Position numbers and translations under genes: made by a program | From: an uncultured Bacilli bacterium | Lineage (GTDB): Bacteria; Bacillota_I; Bacilli_A; RF39; UBA660 | Assembly (NCBI GenBank): GCA_947628245.1 | Contig: CANQZH010000029.1 | Location: 1 to 9,361, forward strand | Reading direction: 5' to 3' | Length of the DNA stretch: 9,361 nt | Shown: one piece after another, positions 1 to 5,441 of the stretch | How the letters are laid out: every line of letters starts with the position of its first letter | How positions within the stretch are numbered: the first letter of the stretch is position 1 | Notes under the pieces: generated by a model | Told to the model about the DNA's origin: nothing | What the model saw: the letters and a program-made list of their open reading frames with translations, nothing else | Databases searched by the model: none

Positions 1-719
1 ATAATAGCTTGATTAGCTGTTTCTCCAGCAAGAATATATTTACTACTAATAGCTTCAATATGTTTTTTAACATCTATCTTAAATAATTTAGTAGCCATAT
101 CTCTTTCTTCTTTACTTAAACTTTTATTAGTCATTTTCTCATAATTTTCTAAAGGAAACTTAGAATCAATACAAATATTACCAAGTGGTTCAGGAGCGTG
201 GATAATACTATCTGCTATAGCTCCATTAGATAAAGTATATTGAATTTGATAAATTTGATCATTTTTTTCACCAAAAACACTTTTTAAAATATAATTTAAA
301 TTAACCTCGCCAAAAATACCTCTCGTTTTTTTATCAGTTAAAACACTTTGTAAGGAAACAATTTCGGTTGATAAACTATCAATTTTTTTCTGAGCTTCAT
401 CTATTTTAGTTAATCTTTCTAAAACATTGGAAAAAGTTTTATTTGTTTTTTCAAAATTTTCATCAAGTCGAGCATTAACTTTTTCATTCATTAACAATAG
501 CTTTTTTTCAATTCGATCATTTAAGCTTTCAAAATCTTTAGTTAAATTATTAGAAAATTCATATTTAAAATTTCCTAACTCCTTAGCCATATTAGTTTCA
601 AAATTACCTAATTTTTCAGTAACGGCTAAATCACTATGATTATTTTTAGATACTTTAATAAATAAAAGTAAACAAACAATTAAAACTCCAACTAATAAAC
701 CAATTATAATATATTCCAT
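1..719 (-). CDS. rmuC: RmuC family DNA recombination protein, C-terminus cut by window edge
   Basis: The frame is open from ATG at 719 to the left edge, giving 239 visible residues of a protein usually 350-500 long, so the C-terminus is missing. Residues 3-22 form one membrane segment. Residues 25 to about 125 are a long charged helix of coiled-coil type. The start of the conserved RmuC nuclease-like core follows, recognisable from KTRGIFGE, then ADSIIHAPEP, then DSKFPLENYEKM, then KKHIEAISSKYI. RmuC proteins are known to limit recombination at inverted repeats, and are thought to act as a membrane-anchored nuclease. The start is supported by AAAGAGG at 726-732, six bases upstream. It has its own promoter candidate (742-770) directly behind the terminator of the rhodanese gene. 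Family call is confident. The catalytic residues lie partly outside the window. Confidence 0.93.
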   Translation of the reverse strand, partial: MEYIIIGLLVGVLIVCLLLFIKVSKNNHSDLAVTEKLGNFETNMAKELGNFKYEFSNNLTKDFESLNDRIEKKLLLMNEKVNARLDENFEKTNKTFSNVLERLTKIDEAQKKIDSLSTEIVSLQSVLTDKKTRGIFGEVNLNYILKSVFGEKNDQIYQIQYTLSNGAIADSIIHAPEPLGNICIDSKFPLENYEKMTNKSLSKEERDMATKLFKIDVKKHIEAISSKYILAGETANQAI

Positions 720-725
720 AACAAG

Positions 726-732
726 CCTCTTT
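726..732 (-). promoter_or_regulatory. Ribosome binding site of rmuC
   Basis: AAAGAGG read on the minus strand, six bases before the ATG at 719. It fixes the start of the edge-truncated rmuC gene. Confidence 0.75.
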
Positions 733-741
733 TCTAATACT

Positions 742-770
742 ATTATAAATGAAAAAAACACCTATGAAAA
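742..770 (-). promoter_or_regulatory. Candidate sigma-A promoter of rmuC
   Basis: On the minus strand there is TTTTCA (765-770), a 17-base spacer, and an exact TATAAT (742-747). The predicted transcription start is near 735, just ahead of the ribosome binding site at 726-732. The -35 box matches four of six consensus bases and lies inside the loop of the preceding terminator hairpin, so terminator and promoter share DNA. Pattern seen in sequence; activity is inferred. Confidence 0.55.
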
Positions 771-776
771 GGGTTT
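752..776 (-). terminator. Rho-independent terminator after the rhodanese gene
   Basis: Read on the minus strand, AAAC-CC pairs with GG-GTTT (756-762 with 771-776, one bulged base, eight-base loop) and is followed by a run of seven T. The stem is short, so this is a moderate call. Its place 13 bases after the stop codon at 789 fits. Confidence 0.55.
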
Positions 777-788
777 AATTTAGTAATA

Positions 789-1043
789 TTAATATACAAC
801 TTGAGTAACATCATAGCCTAAATATTCTAACATCATTACCGCTTTACTACTATGCATTCCTTTACTACATATTAAATAATAAGCTTTATCTTTAGTTAAA
901 TATTTATCATAATTCATCATTAATTTTTGATAAGGAATACTAACTGCCCTTGCATCATGTTTTTCTAAATAATCTAAAGGATTTGATAAATCAATTAACT
1001 CACCCATACTTATATCATAATTTTTTAAACTCATTCTTTTCAT
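789..1043 (-). CDS. Small rhodanese-like domain protein
   Basis: An 84-residue cytoplasmic protein without signal or membrane segment. The N-terminal part has the rhodanese pattern of a strand and helix around ELIDLSNPLDYLEKHDA and the AVSIPY strand (about residues 15-38). Cys59 opens the active-site loop CSKGMHS (59-65), matching the CxxGxxS form of persulfide-forming rhodaneses, followed by the helix SSKAVMMLEYLGYDV. Single-domain rhodaneses (GlpE/PspE type, roughly 100 residues) carry sulfane sulfur on this cysteine. The substrate here is unknown. The protein stops just after DVTQVVY, about 10-15 residues short of the usual GG...W end, and no coding continuation follows the TAA. The start is supported by AAGGTGAG, five bases upstream of ATG 1043. 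It lies 65 bases after the UPF0158 gene with no terminator between, so cotranscription is likely. Confidence 0.85.
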   Translation of the reverse strand: MKRMSLKNYDISMGELIDLSNPLDYLEKHDARAVSIPYQKLMMNYDKYLTKDKAYYLICSKGMHSSKAVMMLEYLGYDVTQVVY

Positions 1044-1108
1044 ATATACTCACCTTATATATTTTATGAATTAAAAAAATAATGAAAAATGATAAAGCCC
1101 AAATACAG

Positions 1109-1540
1109 TTAACCAATTTTTATATGATATTTTTTACACCATTCTTTAAACACAAAAATATAATAATCAGATGCATAATCATAATAATCATCATATAGAT
1201 TATATTTTTTTAAGCATTCATAAAATTTATCCATATAATCATAATATCTTAAAATGTTAAATAATTCTTTGCGTGCTTCTTTGTTATCATATATATTATG
1301 TACAAATTCAGACATAATACTTTTATGATCAAGAAAATTATAACCAGGTAATGGATATATATTTAAAGATTCTTTTCTAGGAAGTTTTTCATAATCTTTT
1401 TCTGTTGGATTTTCAGGTAAATATTTTTTTAAATAATCCATAGGATTTACTAATTCCATTGTATCAGTCTTTAAAAAAAGACAATCATTTTGATGGATAT
1501 CCATAAGAACATCTACAATTGTATACTTTTTTTCTTTCAT
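1109..1540 (-). CDS. UPF0158-family protein
   Basis: A 143-residue soluble protein that I assign to UPF0158, a family of unknown function. Assignment rests on overall pattern. The N-terminal part is a short strand region (YTIVDVLMDIHQNDCLFLKT). The middle has an LP...Y motif. The C-terminal half is helical with a KELFNILRYYDYMDKF block and a terminal FVFKEWCKKYHI block, corresponding to the family's conserved ends (F..ML..yp.....W...+.+...+WL...gI). It is tyrosine-rich in the last 50 residues. I chose ATG 1540 rather than the in-frame ATG at 1573 because AAAGGAG (1550-1556) lies nine bases upstream of 1540, while the 1573 codon has no ribosome binding site and lies upstream of a putative -10 box. 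The rhodanese gene follows. No function can be read from the sequence. Confidence 0.78.
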   Translation of the reverse strand: MKEKKYTIVDVLMDIHQNDCLFLKTDTMELVNPMDYLKKYLPENPTEKDYEKLPRKESLNIYPLPGYNFLDHKSIMSEFVHNIYDNKEARKELFNILRYYDYMDKFYECLKKYNLYDDYYDYASDYYIFVFKEWCKKYHIKIG

Positions 1541-1549
1541 AAAACCAAA

Positions 1550-1556
1550 CTCCTTT
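1550..1556 (-). promoter_or_regulatory. Ribosome binding site deciding the UPF0158 start
   Basis: AAAGGAG on the minus strand, nine bases before ATG 1540. It favours that start over the longer reading from 1573. Confidence 0.75.
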
Positions 1557-1564
1557 TCAAAAAA

Positions 1565-1570
1565 ATTATA
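1565..1570 (-). promoter_or_regulatory. Candidate -10 box for the UPF0158-rhodanese unit
   Basis: An exact TATAAT on the minus strand, 12 bases past the T-run of the upstream terminator. A start site near 1558 would give a very short leader carrying the ribosome binding site at 1550-1556. No convincing -35 box is seen 16-18 bases upstream, where the terminator T-run lies, so confidence is limited. Confidence 0.45.
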
Positions 1571-1581
1571 CATTAAAAGGC

Positions 1582-1606
1582 AAAAAAGAATCCTTTTTAG
1601 ATTCTT
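1582..1606 (-). terminator. Strong rho-independent terminator after the small wall hydrolase
   Basis: Read on the minus strand, AAGAATC (1600-1606) pairs perfectly with GATTCTT (1586-1592) around a seven-base loop. The 3' stem arm merges into a run of six T. It begins four bases after the TAG stop at 1610-1612. Confidence 0.88.
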
Positions 1607-1609
1607 CTT

Positions 1610-2278
1610 CTAATTATTTCTAATTTGTTCTATATAACTATTAATCTTAGATGCCCATGTATCACTCATTGCATAACGAGGGCCAATTAAATCAGGAGTC
1701 GTTAAACCTTTTGATACATAATTTCTAGATAAGTTGCTAATCATGGCTTCAATTCCTGCATCTAAGGAATCAAATCTTCCGTATGCACCACAACCGCTTC
1801 CTTTCATACCCCCAACATTATTACATTCTTTTACTAATCTGCTACAATTCCAAGTACATCCTGTCTCGTGTAAAGTAATTGCTACTGCTAAATAAGGATC
1901 TACTCCATATGCTAAAGCATAATTGGCAAAAGATTCACCATAACCAGTTAAATCACTTCCTAAACTACGATTTAACTTAGCAATTAATTCATCTTTAGTT
2001 AAACCATCATATGCCACAACAGGACTAGAAGTTGCTAGTTTAACAATTTCAATTTCTTGTCTCAATGAACTTAAATCATTGACAGCCAACACATCAACAT
2101 TTTCTTTATCTAAGTTAGTCTTTACTACAATTGATTCTAGCAAAGTATTTCCTAAAGTTGTAAATGCCGCAGTTGGTTGTAATACAGTAATATCTGTAAT
2201 TCTATTGGCTGTAAATTGGATACAGCTAATGACGATAAGAGCTAAAAGCATAGCTTTTATCGACGGTAAATTTTTCAT
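1610..2278 (-). CDS. Exported glucosaminidase/lysozyme-like cell-wall hydrolase
   Basis: A 222-residue protein with an N-terminal hydrophobic segment (about residues 6-22, MLLALIVISCIQF) that acts as a signal peptide or anchor, then a linker and a C-terminal lysozyme-fold domain (about 104-222). The domain shows YGVDPYLAVAITLHETG, whose Glu138 fits the catalytic acid of GH73-type glucosaminidases. NNVGGMKG and a GAYGRFDSLDAGIEAM block follow, as in that family. Four cysteines (141, 145, 152, 163) cluster around the active-site region and could form two disulfides. The role is probably local peptidoglycan cleavage, as for VirB1-like enzymes that open the wall for a transfer channel; the partner is inferred from the adjacent coupling ATPase gene. 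ATG 2278 is preferred over ATG 2290, whose only AGG abuts the start codon. It has its own consensus promoter and a strong terminator. Confidence 0.85.
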   Translation of the reverse strand: MKNLPSIKAMLLALIVISCIQFTANRITDITVLQPTAAFTTLGNTLLESIVVKTNLDKENVDVLAVNDLSSLRQEIEIVKLATSSPVVAYDGLTKDELIAKLNRSLGSDLTGYGESFANYALAYGVDPYLAVAITLHETGCTWNCSRLVKECNNVGGMKGSGCGAYGRFDSLDAGIEAMISNLSRNYVSKGLTTPDLIGPRYAMSDTWASKINSYIEQIRNN

Positions 2279-2285
2279 TTTAATT

Positions 2286-2294
2286 CCCATCCTT
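2286..2294 (-). promoter_or_regulatory. Ribosome binding site deciding the hydrolase start
   Basis: AAGGATGGG on the minus strand, seven bases before ATG 2278. The ATG inside this motif (2288-2290) is in frame but would have no spacer to its AAAAAGG, so it is the less likely start. Confidence 0.6.
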
Positions 2295-2314
2295 TTTCTT
2301 ACGGAAGTGGTTTT

Positions 2315-2343
2315 ATTATACTATATTGTATGCTTTATGTCAA
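2315..2343 (-). promoter_or_regulatory. Perfect-consensus sigma-A promoter of the small wall hydrolase
   Basis: On the minus strand, TTGACA (2338-2343), exactly 17 bases, then TATAAT (2315-2320). All twelve hexamer bases match consensus. The predicted start is near 2308, giving a leader of about 30 bases to ATG 2278. No inverted repeat that looks like an operator overlaps it. Confidence 0.88.
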
Positions 2344-2375
2344 ATTATGTATTACCAATTCCCTCATATTTATTT

Positions 2376-4475
2376 TTAATCATTAAAGAAATCATCAAAA
2401 AATTCATCATCAGTAATTGAATTATCATTCATAATTATCGAGTCAGTATCAATATTTATCTTAGGTCGTTCTTCATCATTATTTTCAGGTTTTATACTTT
2501 CAACCTTTTTTTCTTCTACTTTTTCATTTTCTTTAATCTTTTCTTTTTCCTTAGCTTCTTCTTCATCTAATTCAGCTAATTTTTTATCAATATCGGCTAT
2601 CATTCGATCAATATCTTCACTAGTTAAATTACCACTAGGTTGATTCATCATTGGCATACCAGTATTCATCGGATTATTATTCATTGGCATTCCACCAAAT
2701 GGATTAAAACCACCAAAAGGATTAAATGGCATTGCATCTTGATTTGGATTACTATCCATCATTTGCTTACGTTTAGCTTCCGAAACAAAACTTTTAATAT
2801 CAAAAGTCTCTATTGGTTTAATTTCTCGATGCGGAAAATCCATTTTTTTTCTTATAATACCCCAATTCATTTTAAAATCAGGTTCTAACTGAGTTTTAAA
2901 AGGAGCCATTCTAGATCTAATAATAATTGCTTGAAATAATTTCATTTTTTGTAAATCAGTAATCGTAACTAATGGAGTAGATGCTGTTTTATCTTTTTCT
3001 TTGCTTTTTACTTCCCCACACATCTTACTAATTTCTTCTAAAGCAGCCATTTCCGTACTTATTAAATAAATCCAGTTATTAGAATTACCTTTAATTGTTT
3101 GAGCAACTTCTTTTCCATAAACATCATCTAATTGGGAAAAGTTTTGGATAATAAAAGTAAATCTAATATCTCTACTACGAGCCGCTGAAACCATTGAATC
3201 AACATCACTTAATGGAGGCATATTAGCAAATTCATCTAAGATAAAATTAGTTCTAATTGGTAATTTACCACCATTTACTTTAGCAACATCAATTAAAGTT
3301 TCATAACATTGTTTCAAAAAAACGGTTAATAAGCTATGGTAAGTTGTCTTTTCATCGTGAATAATTAAGAAAACAGCTGTTTTTTTCTCACCAATCGAAC
3401 GCATATCAAAATCACTATACGATAACATTTCACTTAATTTTTCTCTTGATGAAAATATTCTAATTTTTTGCCTAAAAGTAGATAAAATACCACCCTTAGT
3501 TTCATTTGGAGCATTTATCGTATTAGATGCGAAAATATACTCTGAAGAATCAGCTCCTTTTAAGTTAAAATATTCATTAATATAATGACTAGAGGCAAAG
3601 CGTTCTTCACCAATAGTACTCATAACATTAATTGAATTTAAATTTATTTCACTTTCTTTAGCATCTTTAAATAACCCTAAAGCAAGTCCACAAAAATAGT
3701 CAGCAGCACTTCTTTCCCAAAAGGCTGATTCTTTATTTTTAGGATCTACTAAAATATTTGTCGCTATATCATCTAATAACTCTGTAGCTTTATCTCGATT
3801 ACCATTTTTATAATTTTGATAAGGGGCAGTTAAAGGATTCCAAGCATTACCATCTTCTGGATCTCTAAAATTTAAAATAATAATATTATATCCTTGTTCT
3901 TTTAAATAACTACCACAATATTTATATAATTCACCTTTCGGGTCGGTTATAATCATACTTTCCCCTTTTTTGGCTAATACATTAACTTGAGGTTTAACAA
4001 CACATTCCGATTTACCAGAACCAGTAGTACCTATAATTAAAGTATGATACTCACCATTATCAACCCACAAATCAGTTCCATTATTTATAATTGGAATACC
4101 AGCACCTTCAATATTTTTATCAATTGCTTTAATGTGAACTATTCCTTTATCTTCTTTCATTTCTTTCTCTTTAGCCCATCTAGAATAACCTTTTTCTTCT
4201 TTTTCTTTAATATTAATTAATCTTTTACCACTTTTATCTTTTTCAAATATATAAGAAGAAACACTAGAAAAAATCATAACTAAAGCCATTACAAACATAA
4301 ATAAAGTCAAAAAGATATAATCTGGTCCAAAAGCCGGAAATGGATTTAAACCGTGAAAAGTTCCATCATTAGCAAAAGACGCAAAATTTAAAACAGCAAT
4401 AGCACATAAATAAAGCAAAAATACACAAAATATCACAAATATTGTAAAATCTTTAGGTGAAACTCTAAACTTCAT
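2376..4475 (-). CDS. VirD4/TraG-type type IV secretion coupling ATPase
   Basis: A 699-residue membrane ATPase of the type that recruits DNA or protein substrates to a type IV channel. Two N-terminal membrane segments (about 9-31 and 52-75) flank a short external loop. The motor domain has Walker A GTTGSGKS (149-156), TDPKGE (178-183), Walker B FILDEFANMP (411-420) and a conserved FIIQNFSQL block (441-449). The helical insert lies between the two Walker motifs. After about residue 565 comes an unusual tail: a Met/Pro/Asn/Gly-rich linker with two NPFGG copies (575-615), a Glu/Lys-rich helix (616-665) and an acidic, Phe-rich end (DDEFFDDFFND). The start has an excellent AAGGAGG at 4482-4488, six bases upstream. 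It lies 55 bases after the VirB8-like gene. Family call is very confident. Whether it moves DNA or protein cannot be told, since no relaxase is in view. Confidence 0.95.
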   Translation of the reverse strand: MKFRVSPKDFTIFVIFCVFLLYLCAIAVLNFASFANDGTFHGLNPFPAFGPDYIFLTLFMFVMALVMIFSSVSSYIFEKDKSGKRLINIKEKEEKGYSRWAKEKEMKEDKGIVHIKAIDKNIEGAGIPIINNGTDLWVDNGEYHTLIIGTTGSGKSECVVKPQVNVLAKKGESMIITDPKGELYKYCGSYLKEQGYNIIILNFRDPEDGNAWNPLTAPYQNYKNGNRDKATELLDDIATNILVDPKNKESAFWERSAADYFCGLALGLFKDAKESEINLNSINVMSTIGEERFASSHYINEYFNLKGADSSEYIFASNTINAPNETKGGILSTFRQKIRIFSSREKLSEMLSYSDFDMRSIGEKKTAVFLIIHDEKTTYHSLLTVFLKQCYETLIDVAKVNGGKLPIRTNFILDEFANMPPLSDVDSMVSAARSRDIRFTFIIQNFSQLDDVYGKEVAQTIKGNSNNWIYLISTEMAALEEISKMCGEVKSKEKDKTASTPLVTITDLQKMKLFQAIIIRSRMAPFKTQLEPDFKMNWGIIRKKMDFPHREIKPIETFDIKSFVSEAKRKQMMDSNPNQDAMPFNPFGGFNPFGGMPMNNNPMNTGMPMMNQPSGNLTSEDIDRMIADIDKKLAELDEEEAKEKEKIKENEKVEEKKVESIKPENNDEERPKINIDTDSIIMNDNSITDDEFFDDFFND

Positions 4476-4498
4476 AGTCGACCTCCTTAACTTTTTTT

Positions 4499-4526
4499 AT
4501 TATACTACAAATTAATTAAAGAACAA
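4499..4526 (-). promoter_or_regulatory. Weak internal promoter candidate before the coupling ATPase
   Basis: On the minus strand, an exact TATAAT (4499-4504) with TTGTTC (4521-4526) 16 bases upstream. The -35 matches only three of six bases. It would start transcripts near 4492, ahead of the ribosome binding site at 4482-4488. An all-A/T inverted repeat (4509-4516 with 4530-4537) overlaps the region, which may be chance in such AT-rich DNA. Confidence 0.35.
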
Positions 4527-4530
4527 AACA

Positions 4531-5430
4531 TTAATTTATTGTAAACTCTACTTTATAATTCATTACACTTTCTTCAGTAAAAGTATAAGTATTATAATTC
4601 ATATCTTTAATTTCATAAATATGTTGTTGAATACTTAATGAATTACAACTAAATATTTGAGAACTTAATTTATTTTTATTTTTACTCATATAATCTATAT
4701 AACTACTTTTTTTAGCATAATTTTTTCTTCTAAAATCACTTTCTAATAAGTCGTAACTTTTATCTAAATCATTATTTACAATACTTATAAAATCGTTTAA
4801 ATATAAATTACATATATAATCTTTAGTTATAACATTAGATCCAATTAAACCATTATCTTCATTTTTAATTATTTCTTTTTGAGGATTTATTATAGGCAAT
4901 ACCTCATAAAGATAATTTAAAGGATAGATGGCATATGTTAAATTTTCATAATCAACATTTATTAAAAATTTTATATCTTTCATAAATACTTCACTATCTT
5001 CAAAATTATTTAAAATAATATCCCCATTTACATAATATAAATATCGATTTAATTCATCATAAGTTTGATAATCCATTTTTCGAGCTTTAAAAGTATATTG
5101 AGAATCACTATTTAATTTTATTAAATTATTATAAATATTATTTTCATTTATGTCATATTCTTTAAGATATTCAGAATGTAAAATATTTAATAAACTTTCC
5201 GTATTATAATTTTTTAAGTTATTGAGATAATTGTTTAAAACATTTACCATTGAAAAGAAATAACTATATTCAGTTACTGGTTCCATATTATAAGGAGTTA
5301 TTTCTTTTTCAGGTTCTTCATAATTTTCATATTGACTACTTGATAATTGATTTACCACAAACACAATACAAAATATAACTAAAAATATTATTAATACAAT
5401 AGCAAATCTAATTATTTTCTTTTTTTGCAT
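4531..5430 (-). CDS. VirB8/TcpC-like bitopic protein with two NTF2-like repeats
   Basis: A 299-residue protein with a short basic cytoplasmic start, one membrane segment (about 7-27), a linker, and two similar extracytoplasmic halves (about 56-170 and 203-299). Each half opens with an amphipathic helix (VLNNYLNNLKNYNTESLL; LYLNDFISIVNNDLDKSYDL). Each then has an L..EYLKEY or DFRRKNY turn, a Tyr-Asn helix and alternating strands, the order expected of NTF2-like folds. VirB8 has one such domain, and TcpC-type proteins of Gram-positive conjugative elements have two; they scaffold the transfer channel. No individual motif proves the family, so the call combines topology, the internal repeat and position between a wall hydrolase and a VirD4 ATPase. 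TAGGAGG (5435-5441) overlaps the stop codon of the upstream gene, implying translational coupling. Cys207 and Cys262 could pair. Confidence 0.65.
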   Translation of the reverse strand: MQKKKIIRFAIVLIIFLVIFCIVFVVNQLSSSQYENYEEPEKEITPYNMEPVTEYSYFFSMVNVLNNYLNNLKNYNTESLLNILHSEYLKEYDINENNIYNNLIKLNSDSQYTFKARKMDYQTYDELNRYLYYVNGDIILNNFEDSEVFMKDIKFLINVDYENLTYAIYPLNYLYEVLPIINPQKEIIKNEDNGLIGSNVITKDYICNLYLNDFISIVNNDLDKSYDLLESDFRRKNYAKKSSYIDYMSKNKNKLSSQIFSCNSLSIQQHIYEIKDMNYNTYTFTEESVMNYKVEFTIN

Positions 5431-5434
5431 AAGT

Positions 5435-5441
5435 CCTCCTA
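5435..5441 (-). promoter_or_regulatory. Coupling ribosome binding site overlapping a stop codon
   Basis: TAGGAGG on the minus strand contains the TAG stop (5439-5441) of the multidomain hydrolase and serves the VirB8-like start at 5430, only eight bases beyond the stop. Translation of the two proteins is likely coupled. Confidence 0.75.

Noticed and set aside
427..639. Open frame on the plus strand opposite rmuC
   Set aside because: It lies wholly antisense to the coiled-coil region of RmuC, which has clear family motifs. The Ser/Phe/Leu-rich product is an artefact of AT-rich complement.
1044..1108. Promoter between the UPF0158 and rhodanese genes
   Set aside because: Only AT-rich stretches such as TAAAAT are seen, with no -35 partner. 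Without a terminator in the gap, cotranscription is simpler.
2079..2420. Open frame on the plus strand, 113 codons
   Set aside because: It is antisense to the small hydrolase, its promoter and the end of the coupling ATPase. It has no ribosome binding site and its composition only mirrors the opposite strand.
2640..2888. Open frame on the plus strand rich in His, Ile and Trp
   Set aside because: Antisense to the low-complexity tail of the coupling ATPase; its odd composition comes from that biased sequence.
4509..4537. Inverted repeat of 8 bases with a 13-base loop around the VirB8-like stop codon
   Set aside because: The stem is entirely A/T and no T-run follows on the minus strand, so it is not a convincing terminator. 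Chance is likely at this base composition.
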